A stretch of DNA of 64,000 nucleotides, from NCBI GenBank assembly GCA_020160805.1, contig JAIUPO010000016.1, forward strand, positions 36,457-100,456, in the 5' to 3' direction. This document shows positions 1 to 8,163 of the stretch, piece by piece. Source of the stretch: Actinomycetota bacterium (GTDB taxonomy: Bacteria > Actinomycetota > Actinomycetes > Actinomycetales > Dermatophilaceae). Made by a program: the position numbers and the translations under genes. Within the stretch, counting starts at the first letter, position 1. Every line of letters begins with the position of its first letter. The notes beneath the pieces were generated by a model. It saw only the letters and a list, made by a program, of their open reading frames with translations. It was not told the origin of the DNA and ran no database searches.

Positions 1-297
1 GACACGGCGATTCTGAACTATGTTGCGACCTTATCTGAGGAGTCGCGACGTCACCCACATGTCGCTTTGGGGCTAAGCGTTCGCGGTGGCTTGGCCTTCA
101 TTCGCTGTGCAAAGACCTGGGCCATTTCCCAGGGTCGACCGTATGTCACGCCTGACGACATCCGCGACCTAGCCCAGCCCGTCTTGGGCCACCGACTACT
201 ACTCGGCGACGAGGCCCAGTTCACCGGAGTCCAAGTCGCCGACATCGTCGGTGATCTCATCAACGATGTTTCCGTTCCGGCATACCGTGGCCGCTGA
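1..297 (+). CDS. MoxR-family AAA ATPase, C-terminal end (cut by window edge)
   Basis: Only the last 98 residues are present, read in frame from base 1 to the TGA at 295-297. They match the C-terminal lid of MoxR ATPases: the run LGLSVRGGLAFIRCAKTWA, then GRPYVTPDDIRDLAQPVLGHR, is the family's usual 'S-x-R-G ... AKxxA ... G-R-x-Y-V-x-P-x-D-I ... P-V-L-x-H-R' signature (written here only in part). MoxR proteins act as chaperone-like ATPases and usually sit next to a DUF58 gene, as here. The following DUF58 frame begins inside this gene's last codons, so the two are translationally linked. The Walker motifs lie outside the window, so ATPase competence cannot be judged. Confidence 0.88.
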   Translation, partial: DTAILNYVATLSEESRRHPHVALGLSVRGGLAFIRCAKTWAISQGRPYVTPDDIRDLAQPVLGHRLLLGDEAQFTGVQVADIVGDLINDVSVPAYRGR

Positions 298-1627
298 CGG
301 GTCTCCACGGCGAGCGCAAGCGCGCAAGGGCCTCACGCGCCTCGGGAGCGCGAGGCCGGGATGGACCGTCGATTCGCCGGAGACGCGCACGGAGCGGTCA
401 TCTGGTCGGACCCTACGCCGATCCGTGCGGTCTGCGCGGCGCCGCATTCTCACGGCCGTGCCTGTCCTGGGGTATTTCTCCCCGCTTGGCTGGGCGGCGA
501 CCCTACTCGCGGCGATCTGCCTAGCTGGTGCTTTATCACTGCAGTGGCTTGAGCTTGCGTATGCAGCCGCCTTCTTTGCCGTCCTGGTGGGAATGTCCTG
601 CCTCCTCACCATTGGCCGGACGCTGCTTGATGTGCGACTTCGAGTCCACCCCTCCCGGGTGTCATCGGGGGATGTTGCCGTCGCGGAAGTACGCGTGGGA
701 AATTTGGGGAAGTCCCCGCTGTTCCCGATTCCGCTCGAGCTCCCGTTCGGGGATCAGTCGATTCGCTTCTTGGTGCCGGCGCTGCGGCCCAAGGAGGACC
801 ACGACGAGCTGCTCGTCTTGCCGACCGAGCGGCGAGGGATCTACGACATCGGCCCGGTGACAACCTTGCGAGGAGACCCCTTGGGTTTGGTCCGCCGTTC
901 CGTCACATGGGGAGATCAAACGACATTCATTGTTTATCCCCGCGTTGTGACCTTGCGGCCTTTCGGGACGGGAATGCTGCGTGACCTCGATGGGCAGGCA
1001 ACATCCGATGTTTCGCGCAGCGATTTAGCCTTCCACGCTATTCGCGAATACCAACCAGGTGACGACCACCGCCACATCCACTGGGCCACTACCGCGAAAC
1101 GCAGTTCCGGGTCGGGGGCACCTGAACTGATGGTGCGCCAGTTCCTTGACACTCGTCGAACTCATATCGGAGTGGTTCTCGATAATGACTCCACCTCCTA
1201 CGCCAACGAAGCGGAGTTCGAACTCGCAGTCCAGGTGGCAGCGTCGATCTCTCATCGGGCCATCGCGGATAAGGTGGATTTGTCGCAGTCGTGTGGGGCG
1301 ATGGTGCTTCCCGCTGCAGGTGCGCAACAGGCGATGGATATGTATGCCAGAGCCGACTTCGGCGTGACGAGCCCGCTTGCCGCGGCCACGGCCATGGCCA
1401 CCAAGGCACCCAGTGTCAGCCTCGCCGTGTTCGTGAGTGGGTCGCGGATTGCCTCCGAAACGCTCACGCGGAGCCTCAGCGCCTTCCCGGCAGGGGCTGG
1501 GAGTATCACCATCCGGGTGCTGCCGGGGGCGCAAGTGCAACGGCAACGATCTCCTGGTCGATTGAGCCTGTGGCTCGGCGCGCTCGGCGAGCTGCCTGCA
1601 GCCTTGGCCTCGAATGGAGCGTCATGA
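251..1627 (+). CDS. DUF58 domain membrane protein
   Basis: This is a protein of up to 458 residues. A basic, Arg-rich N-terminus is followed by two membrane segments (about 78-98 and 101-120), then an immunoglobulin-like region and the DUF58 signature FHAIREYQPGDDHRHIHW at about residue 261. DUF58 proteins resemble von Willebrand A-type folds and work with MoxR ATPases in assembling or regulating membrane complexes; the exact role is unknown. The GTG start at 251 overlaps moxR by 47 bases; an in-frame ATG at 266 is an alternative and neither has a convincing ribosome binding site. The stop overlaps the next gene by ATGA. It belongs to a seven-gene plus-strand operon facing the WXG100 genes. 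Confidence 0.85.
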   Translation: MISSTMFPFRHTVAADGSPRRAQARKGLTRLGSARPGWTVDSPETRTERSSGRTLRRSVRSARRRILTAVPVLGYFSPLGWAATLLAAICLAGALSLQWLELAYAAAFFAVLVGMSCLLTIGRTLLDVRLRVHPSRVSSGDVAVAEVRVGNLGKSPLFPIPLELPFGDQSIRFLVPALRPKEDHDELLVLPTERRGIYDIGPVTTLRGDPLGLVRRSVTWGDQTTFIVYPRVVTLRPFGTGMLRDLDGQATSDVSRSDLAFHAIREYQPGDDHRHIHWATTAKRSSGSGAPELMVRQFLDTRRTHIGVVLDNDSTSYANEAEFELAVQVAASISHRAIADKVDLSQSCGAMVLPAAGAQQAMDMYARADFGVTSPLAAATAMATKAPSVSLAVFVSGSRIASETLTRSLSAFPAGAGSITIRVLPGAQVQRQRSPGRLSLWLGALGELPAALASNGAS

Positions 1628-3972
1628 CCTCCACGACCGCTGGACGTTCGCTCTTCATGTCTCGGACCCGTTTGGGCCCGGCCGAACCGCGACACGTCCA
1701 CCTTGACCGATCGCTGGCACTTTTTGGCGTGTTGCTCGCCGTGCTGCCTTGGGCGAATACCTTTGACTCCTGGCGCTTTCTGGTCCTCGCGGGACTGGGA
1801 GCCTTTCTGGGTGTGACAGCGGCTGCCGTCGTGCAGTGGTTTGGGCGCCCTCTCGTTGGGTGGCCAGTTGCTGTCGCTGCACTTTTCGGGGTCACAGTCT
1901 TTGTCGTGGCCGGGGGGCCGACGCCCGGGCGGGCGGATGTTCTCGCGGCAGCCAAGCTCCCCGTGACCGGTTGGAAGGCGCTGCTATCAACCGTCCCACC
2001 GGTGGACTCCGCCCGGGAGCTTGTCGGTCTTCCGTTCCTGCTCTGCGCCTTAGCGGCGGCGTTCACGTGCAGCCTCGTGACCCACAGCATGCGCTCCTGG
2101 ATCGGTTCGCTTCCTGCAGCCGCCCTAGCGGTTATCACCATGATGACCGGGACGACTGACGCATGGCATCCCGCTGCGGTCGGAGTTGGCCTGGCGGCGC
2201 TTAGCATTGGCTGGGCAGCGCTGCGCCGGCGTCGGCACCTGCGCATCGTCGGTACTGGTGGGGGCGCACGGCAGCAAGCGCTCGTCGCGGTGGCCCTGAT
2301 CGCCATTTCGGGCGCCTTGTCATGGTCCCTGGTGCCCTTCATCCCGGGCCTTGCGCCCGATGAACGCTTCAGCGTGCGAACGCTCGTCCAGCCCCCTTTC
2401 GACATGTCGGAATATGCGTCACCTCTGTCCGGACACCACAAATTCACCGAAGCGATGCATTTGCTTTGGGATCAAGAGTTGGTCGCTGTCAGCGGCGCCG
2501 CTCCGGGCACGCGCTTGAGATTCTCGGTTCTGGATGACTATCGGGGCTCGGTTTGGGGTGCGGGCAATGCCGCGGGCGTGACCGACGGCAGCTTCCAAAA
2601 GGTCGGTCGTGTCATTCGCCGCGCGGGATCCACATCCACCCCCTCGGAACAGGTCACGGTCACGATTGCCCCGGCATACGCCGCCCTCCCGGAGTTGGCC
2701 GTGTGGGTGCCGGGAATCGGGGAGTGGACCATGGTGGGATTCTCGGGAACGCGGGCCGATGATCTGCGATCTGCGCTTCGCTACAACCAGGCCACCGGAC
2801 AAGGATTGGAGCCGATCGGACTCCTGGCGGGAGATGTCATCGAACTGACGGGCCACCCGATCGCCCTGGCCCCAACGTCCGGCATCACGCCCTACGGCAC
2901 GGGGCAAGTGGACGCCGCCGCGACCGCCTTCGTTTCTGGCCTCGCCGAACAATGGGGGGGATCGGGCACGTCGGCCTGGGATCGCGTCTCCGCTGTCGCC
3001 CGGCAACTGCGGGAAACCGGAACCTATGACGGATCCGCCGACATCCTGCCGGGGCATTCTGAGGGGCGCCTGACCGCCTTCTTAGCCGAACCCGTCGGAA
3101 GTGATGAGCAGTTCGCCGCCGCCTTCGCGCTGCTCGCCAATGACTTGGGACTGCCCACGCGCGTTGTTCTTGGCGCGATAACACCCGCGGATGGTCGGGT
3201 GCACGGCAAGGACGTCCGGGCCTGGGTCGAGGTCCGCGCCGAGAGTGGGGAGTGGTTTGCCATCCCTAATGACTCCTTCATGCCGAAGGTGGGCGATCAA
3301 CCCAATCAAATGCCGCCGGAGACGGCCCGCCCGGTGGATCACCCCTTCGTGCCTCCACCGAGCCCGGAACGACCACCAGGCGCCATGGACTCGCTCTCTG
3401 ACGCTGAAGCCGGTCTCCTGCAGCCAAAGACCCGCACCACGCAGCAGTCGTCGAGTAACGAAAGCCGCAACGAGCTATGGCCGGCATGGATGGTGCGAGG
3501 GCTTCACCTGGCGGGACCACCGATCGCCCTACTGGGTGGCGCTGCGCTCCTGCTCGCGTTGGCGCGTGGCGGGCGCCGGTGGAGACGCCGGTCCTCGGGT
3601 TCTAGTAGCCGTCGCCTGGCGACTGGGTGGCGAGACCTCGTTGACCACAGCCGCGACCTTGGAGTCGGGGTGGACCTACGTGCCACCAGACGGGAACAGG
3701 CCTGTGTCATTGGACACGATGATCTGGCCCGAGTAGCCGATGCAGCGGTCTTCGGGGCCGCAGACCCAACGAACGCCGAGGTGCGGCAGTTCTGGGAACA
3801 GGTACGCATCGCTCGGCGCGACCTGAGCCGCGGAGCGGGGTGGCGACGGTGGCTGCGCTTCTGGAGCGTGCGTGGATTGTTCGGGCGAGGCAGCGAAGGT
3901 GACGACAGGCCCGGTGCGTCCAGCGGTCGGCGATTCTCAGTTCGTCGCACCGTGACGGAGGGAGCGCGATGA
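1624..3972 (+). CDS. Transglutaminase-fold multi-pass membrane protein, catalytic residues missing
   Basis: The protein has 782 residues and starts at the ATG that overlaps the DUF58 stop (ATGA). The first third has about six membrane segments (between residues 25 and 230). A long extracytoplasmic part contains a transglutaminase-like core at about 490-540, followed by a Pro/Ser-rich stretch, one more membrane segment near 630 and an Arg-rich cytoplasmic tail. This is the TgpA/DUF3488-like architecture. The core reads GSDEQFAAAFALLANDLGLP; in active enzymes the third position is the catalytic Cys, here Asp494. The motif normally read as HAWVEV is RAWVEV, so the catalytic His is Arg532. It is therefore probably a binding or scaffold protein rather than an enzyme. 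Confidence 0.82.
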   Translation: MTSTTAGRSLFMSRTRLGPAEPRHVHLDRSLALFGVLLAVLPWANTFDSWRFLVLAGLGAFLGVTAAAVVQWFGRPLVGWPVAVAALFGVTVFVVAGGPTPGRADVLAAAKLPVTGWKALLSTVPPVDSARELVGLPFLLCALAAAFTCSLVTHSMRSWIGSLPAAALAVITMMTGTTDAWHPAAVGVGLAALSIGWAALRRRRHLRIVGTGGGARQQALVAVALIAISGALSWSLVPFIPGLAPDERFSVRTLVQPPFDMSEYASPLSGHHKFTEAMHLLWDQELVAVSGAAPGTRLRFSVLDDYRGSVWGAGNAAGVTDGSFQKVGRVIRRAGSTSTPSEQVTVTIAPAYAALPELAVWVPGIGEWTMVGFSGTRADDLRSALRYNQATGQGLEPIGLLAGDVIELTGHPIALAPTSGITPYGTGQVDAAATAFVSGLAEQWGGSGTSAWDRVSAVARQLRETGTYDGSADILPGHSEGRLTAFLAEPVGSDEQFAAAFALLANDLGLPTRVVLGAITPADGRVHGKDVRAWVEVRAESGEWFAIPNDSFMPKVGDQPNQMPPETARPVDHPFVPPPSPERPPGAMDSLSDAEAGLLQPKTRTTQQSSSNESRNELWPAWMVRGLHLAGPPIALLGGAALLLALARGGRRWRRRSSGSSSRRLATGWRDLVDHSRDLGVGVDLRATRREQACVIGHDDLARVADAAVFGAADPTNAEVRQFWEQVRIARRDLSRGAGWRRWLRFWSVRGLFGRGSEGDDRPGASSGRRFSVRRTVTEGAR

Positions 3973-4796
3973 ACCTGCCACGGTTGACCTGGGGCGCGGC
4001 GACCGCCCGCGGCGGCCGCCGCGACAATCAGGATGCCTACTTAGCCAAAGCACCGATCTTCCTGGTCGCGGACGGCATGGGCGGTCATCGGGAAGGTCGG
4101 CGAGCCTCCGCCCAGGTGGTCTCTGCATTCCGGTCTCTCGAGGGTCGTTCGTGGTTGCAGGTTGAGCAGGTGCGGCAGGCCATAGGCACGGCGAGTGCGG
4201 ACTTACATCAGTTGGCGGACGCCGACCAGCCGCCGGGTTCGACTTTGGCCGGTATTGCGTTGACCCAACAAGAGGGTCTGCCGTGCTGGTTGCTGTTCAA
4301 CATCGGCGATTCGCGGGTGTATCGGTTGGAGGGGGAACGGGTTGACCAAATCAGCGTCGATCACTCTCGGGTGCAAGCTCTGGTCGACGCCGGCACCCTC
4401 ACGGCAGAGGACGCCAAGCTAGACCATCGCCGCAATATCGTCACGCGGGCTCTAGGCGCAGGGATGGCTGGACCACCACGGATCGATCAGTGGCTCCTCT
4501 TGGTCGAGTCCGGAGATCGCTTGCTGCTTTGCACCGATGGCCTCACCGGAATGCTCACCGACCAGTTGATTGCGGCCACGCTGGTTCTGCTCCCCGATCC
4601 ACAGCGTGCCGCCGAGGAGTTGGTCCGGGCCGCCGTCGATGCGGGGGGCCGAGACAATGTGACGGTCGTTGTGGTTGACGTCGACGATGCGGGACCGGCG
4701 AGGGTCGTCAGCACGGCCGGGTTGACCGCGCACGAGTCGAATGACGTCGAGGCGACGCGTCCGATGCCGCGAGTCACGTCTGGGAATCCACTATGA
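3969..4796 (+). CDS. PP2C-family serine/threonine phosphatase
   Basis: This 275-residue PP2C (PPM) phosphatase has the metal-binding motifs in order: RDNQDAY, VADGMGGH, GSTLAGI, NIGDSRVY, LLCTDGLTGML and GGRDNVTVV. It should remove phosphate from Ser/Thr residues using two Mn/Mg ions. It is soluble and lacks the C-terminal membrane anchor of PstP, the other PP2C in this window (25174-26562). It overlaps both neighbours by 4 bases. The FHA-domain genes that follow read phosphothreonine, so the operon carries phosphatase and readers. No kinase is encoded beside it, so the writer may be PknB or a kinase outside the window. Confidence 0.9.
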   Translation: MNLPRLTWGAATARGGRRDNQDAYLAKAPIFLVADGMGGHREGRRASAQVVSAFRSLEGRSWLQVEQVRQAIGTASADLHQLADADQPPGSTLAGIALTQQEGLPCWLLFNIGDSRVYRLEGERVDQISVDHSRVQALVDAGTLTAEDAKLDHRRNIVTRALGAGMAGPPRIDQWLLLVESGDRLLLCTDGLTGMLTDQLIAATLVLLPDPQRAAEELVRAAVDAGGRDNVTVVVVDVDDAGPARVVSTAGLTAHESNDVEATRPMPRVTSGNPL

Positions 4797-6175
4797 ACGT
4801 CGATATCGTCCGCTGGCAGGACGGCGGTGACCATGGCCTGGTCTGGCCTGGGGGCATGGCCATGATCGATGGCTCACTCGACCCGGCCATCGCCGTGCGC
4901 ATGTGGGTGCTCTTGCATCAGGGGGCTGACCTGCCGGGATTCTTGGAGGGCCTCGGTGCCGCGTCTGCTGCCGGCCTGCTGGGCTTGCCGGACTTCGTCA
5001 TCGTGCTGCGTGCCTCGGGCCTTGTGCAGTTCGCCGTTCGAGGAGCTTTTGTTGCGACCGTTGACAGCGACGATGCGCGGATTCTGGAGGGCACGGGCAT
5101 CACGACGTGGGCGGAGCATTTGGTCCCGGACGTCCGATCCATCGCGCTAGGTCGACATGGTGGCGCCAGCGGTCTTGGGCGGCCGCTTATCGATGGGCTC
5201 GTGACGGCGGGTCGCTTGCAATGGCGTGATCCGCTTCGGCCCCGGCCGGTGGGCGGTTCCGGCGGGGTGAAAACGACGCGGTCCGATTCCGGGCACTTGA
5301 CGGCAGACGGCGACACACCGATATCCGGTGGCCAACCGCTGGATGAATCTGAGGTTGATCTGACCAAGGCTGCCCCAGCAGCCGAGGAGGTAGCCGCTGA
5401 CGCATGGGAGCAATTGTGGGATTCCACGATCGCCCGCAGCGTGGAGGAGGCCGCCCTACGGGACACCGACGACAACCTCGACGGGGGGATCGCCATTTCC
5501 CGCACGCCGGAGTCTCGCGCCACGGAGGAAGCCGAGGAATGGAGCGCCGAGTGGTCGCGTTCACGGCCAACTGGTTCGTTCGCGAGTGTCCCTGGGGGGT
5601 CATCTTCACCCGAACACCAGCTCCTGCGGGATCCGGCGGCGCTGGCGCCCGGCGAACGATCCCGCACGTTTGCCCGCGAGCGGCGTTTGGATGACCGCAC
5701 GGCCGGGGATCTGTGGGATGGACTTGTGCTTGCGGCACTGTGCTCGAACGCGCACCCCAATCCTCCGGGCCGGGGCCACTGCACGATCTGTGGTGAACAG
5801 ATCGGAGAGCGCACGGTGAGCATGCCGCAACCGACGATCGGGCGGCTGCTCTTTTCCACGGGACATGATGTGGAACTCAATGGTGCGGTGATCGTTGGGC
5901 GCAACCCGAGACCCGCGCCGTTCGTGGGTAGCCAGGTGCCGACCCTGATTCCCCTTGCCTATGCCCACATCTCAGGCACGCACCTAGAAATTCGCACCGA
6001 AGGTTGGCGACTGATCGCGATCGACCCGGGATCAACCAATGGCACCTTGCTGTGCCGAGTGGGCGAGCCGAGTCGACAGGTGACCTCGGAGGGCACGGAA
6101 CTGCACGACGGCGACGTGCTGGATCTGGACGCCGGGATCACCATTGTGGTCCAGTTATCGACGAATCAACGCTAA
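4793..6175 (+). CDS. Zinc-ribbon and C-terminal FHA domain protein
   Basis: This 460-residue protein has three parts. The N-terminal ~110 residues form an unassigned globular domain. An acidic, probably disordered middle follows (about 130-300). A short zinc ribbon CSNAHPNPPGRGHCTICGEQ starts at residue 317 (Cys, His, Cys, Cys ligands). An FHA domain comes next, with GRNP near 369, a conserved H-I-S-x-x-H stretch and DPGSTNG near 410. FHA domains bind phosphothreonine peptides, and this arrangement is seen beside type VII-like ATPases in actinobacteria. It overlaps the PP2C stop by ATGA. It is probably a cytoplasmic adaptor that links phosphorylation state to the secretion machine; the N-terminal domain function is unknown. 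Confidence 0.78.
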   Translation: MNVDIVRWQDGGDHGLVWPGGMAMIDGSLDPAIAVRMWVLLHQGADLPGFLEGLGAASAAGLLGLPDFVIVLRASGLVQFAVRGAFVATVDSDDARILEGTGITTWAEHLVPDVRSIALGRHGGASGLGRPLIDGLVTAGRLQWRDPLRPRPVGGSGGVKTTRSDSGHLTADGDTPISGGQPLDESEVDLTKAAPAAEEVAADAWEQLWDSTIARSVEEAALRDTDDNLDGGIAISRTPESRATEEAEEWSAEWSRSRPTGSFASVPGGSSSPEHQLLRDPAALAPGERSRTFARERRLDDRTAGDLWDGLVLAALCSNAHPNPPGRGHCTICGEQIGERTVSMPQPTIGRLLFSTGHDVELNGAVIVGRNPRPAPFVGSQVPTLIPLAYAHISGTHLEIRTEGWRLIAIDPGSTNGTLLCRVGEPSRQVTSEGTELHDGDVLDLDAGITIVVQLSTNQR

Positions 6176-6189
6176 GGATGGATCACCCC

Positions 6190-6924
6190 ATGAACCAGGA
6201 ATTGATCCTCGACTTCGCCGGAGAAGTTCATCATGTCCAGCCGGGCAACCGCTTCATTATCGGCCGCGAGGGGGACCTCATCATTGATGACAATCCCTAT
6301 CTCCATCGCCACTTCCTGGCGATCGAGTTTACGGAGGGCCTGTGGTGGGTTACCAATATCGGCACGCGGCTCGCTGCTCACCTCACGGACAGCAGCGGTC
6401 TCATGCGCTCGTCAATGGCGCCTGGAGCTCGCTCGCCCCTGGTCTTTCCGGAGTCGATGCTCACCTTCGCGGCGGGCTCCACGGCCTATGAGATCGTCGT
6501 CTTCTCCGACGCGCACGGCTACTCGCCGCAGAGTCATCGACAATCTACGACGGGGGACAAGACCATCGCTCCGTCAGCCTTCACCGACTCACAGCGACTT
6601 GCGGTCCTCGCACTGGCGGAACCGCTATTGCGACGGGTCGGGACAGGCGCGGCGGAGGTCCCCACAGCCGTGGCAGCAGCGCGTCGACTCGGGTGGACAC
6701 AAACCCGGTTCAACCGCAAGCTCGATAACGTATGTGACAAGCTCACTGTCGCAGGAGTTCCGGGCCTGCGTGGCGAAGCGGGTTCGAGTGCCGCGAACCG
6801 TCGTCTGCAACTCGTGGAGTATGCCGTGACAACACTTCTCGTCACCGCCGCGGATCTCCCGATGCTCGACGCCGAATCGCGCGCCAATAGGGATGCGTCT
6901 GGCCGACCGGTGCCCGGACGCTGA
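6190..6924 (+). CDS. FHA-like domain protein with C-terminal helical domain
   Basis: The protein has 244 residues from the ATG at 6190; an ATG at 6178 in the same frame would add four. An AAGGA sequence at 6173-6177 is better placed for 6190. Residues 1-110 have an FHA-like beta pattern (GNRFIIGREGDLIIDDNPYLHRHF, given here only as its key residues G-R-E-G, N-P-Y-L and H-R-H-F), but the S-T-N-G loop is not clear, so phosphothreonine binding is uncertain. The C-terminal half is helical and contains AAARRLGWTQTRFNRKLDNV, which resembles a helix-turn-helix. It is the sixth gene of the operon and is followed after one base by the RDD-FHA gene. Confidence 0.7.
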   Translation: MNQELILDFAGEVHHVQPGNRFIIGREGDLIIDDNPYLHRHFLAIEFTEGLWWVTNIGTRLAAHLTDSSGLMRSSMAPGARSPLVFPESMLTFAAGSTAYEIVVFSDAHGYSPQSHRQSTTGDKTIAPSAFTDSQRLAVLALAEPLLRRVGTGAAEVPTAVAAARRLGWTQTRFNRKLDNVCDKLTVAGVPGLRGEAGSSAANRRLQLVEYAVTTLLVTAADLPMLDAESRANRDASGRPVPGR

Positions 6925-6925
6925 C

Positions 6926-8077
6926 ATGACAACCTTTCCGCCCCCAGAGACCCCGGGCCCTGCACAGGATCCGCTCGATGGCTGCGCGCCAGCCAAGATC
7001 GGCGCACGTCTGGCGTCCCATCTCCTCGATATGGTTCTGGTCTCGCTCACCGCTGTCGCAGTTCTGAGCTTCATTGACCCCACCTGGCCACGGCGAGAAG
7101 TGTTGTTCTACCTTGCGATTTCCGCTGCCGCGCTGTGCTTGCTGCTTATCGTTACGGTGGCGGTGTCTGCGGCCACGCCGGGCGGTCTGATGCTGGGCCA
7201 CCGACATGTGGCGACGGCTTCAGGTCGGATCAGTGGATCGCGGGCAGTGGCAAAATATGTTGTCGAAGCGGTGGTGATCTTGCCCAGCGCTGGCCTTCTC
7301 GGTCTCACTCTGCCAATGACAACGCGTGAGCCATGGGGTCAGCACTGGCTGGACCGGATGTTTGCGGTCGCCGTCATCGACGTCCGTCGCGGCCGGAACC
7401 CAGCGCGCCAGCCGTCCCCAAATTTGCCGCCTGAACCGGTCCGCCAATGGGGAGTGCAGACCGTTGGACTTCCCGAGGACCAAGCCCTCATCCGAGAGAT
7501 CCCGTTATGGGCAGATCCGGCTCCCATTGCCCCTGTGCCCTCGACGGCGCACTCTCGGCCCACCAATCCGCCCGCGAACCATCGGGTTGGGGCTCCGCTC
7601 GGTGCGATGTTGGCCCCTGCAGTCATGCGGGCTCGGGCAGCTGCGACGGGGCAACTCTTGGTCCCACCGGCTCCGGCGATGGACACAGACGCACATCACC
7701 CCACCGAAAAGATTGCATCGGTAGAACGCACCGTGCGACGCGTGTCCCTTGTTCCCGTTGTGCGCCTGATGTCGGGTGACGAGCACCCGGTCGACGCTGT
7801 CCTGGTGTTCGGTCGCAACCCAATTAACCCAGCGGGTTGGGGTCCGGCGCGCCTGATTGAGCTGCCCGACCCTGGCCGGTCGATGTCCAAAACGCATGTG
7901 GCCATCGGGCCAGCAGGCAGCGGGGTGTGGGTCCAGGATCTTGACTCAACCAATGGCGTGCGACTCACCGATCCCCAGGGGGTTGTGCGCGTCCTTACCC
8001 CGGGAGTTCGGGCGAGCGCTGACCTTGGTTACCGAATCAGCATTGGGGATCATGAACTGACGATCGTCGGCGGCTGA
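6926..8077 (+). CDS. RDD-family membrane protein with C-terminal FHA domain
   Basis: This 383-residue protein starts with ATG one base after the previous stop. The N-terminal half is an RDD domain: KIGARLASHLLDMVLVSL opens the first membrane segment, and GGLMLGHRHVAT is the usual 'P-G-x-x-x-x-G' loop. Three or four membrane segments lie between residues 15 and 130. A Pro-rich linker follows, and the last ~100 residues form an FHA domain with GRNP, SKTHVAI and DLDSTNG motifs, the last one intact. It thus tethers a phosphothreonine reader to the membrane. It is the last gene of the plus-strand operon and converges with the WXG100-lipase gene 86 bases away. Confidence 0.84.
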   Translation: MTTFPPPETPGPAQDPLDGCAPAKIGARLASHLLDMVLVSLTAVAVLSFIDPTWPRREVLFYLAISAAALCLLLIVTVAVSAATPGGLMLGHRHVATASGRISGSRAVAKYVVEAVVILPSAGLLGLTLPMTTREPWGQHWLDRMFAVAVIDVRRGRNPARQPSPNLPPEPVRQWGVQTVGLPEDQALIREIPLWADPAPIAPVPSTAHSRPTNPPANHRVGAPLGAMLAPAVMRARAAATGQLLVPPAPAMDTDAHHPTEKIASVERTVRRVSLVPVVRLMSGDEHPVDAVLVFGRNPINPAGWGPARLIELPDPGRSMSKTHVAIGPAGSGVWVQDLDSTNGVRLTDPQGVVRVLTPGVRASADLGYRISIGDHELTIVGG

Positions 8078-8134
8078 TTTACGGCCGTCTGACGGCGGCG
8101 CACTTCGCCTGTTCATGGGACTGGACTGCCACTC

Positions 8135-8163
8135 GCTCCGCCCCAAGGCGGTTGCCGCGGAGC
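8135..8163. terminator. Possible bidirectional stem-loop between convergent operons
   Basis: GCTCCGC (8135-8141) pairs with GCGGAGC (8157-8163) around a 15-base loop that itself contains a CCGCC/GGCGG pairing. It lies between the convergent stops at 8077 and 8164. There is no clear T-run, so termination is only a possibility. Confidence 0.35.
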
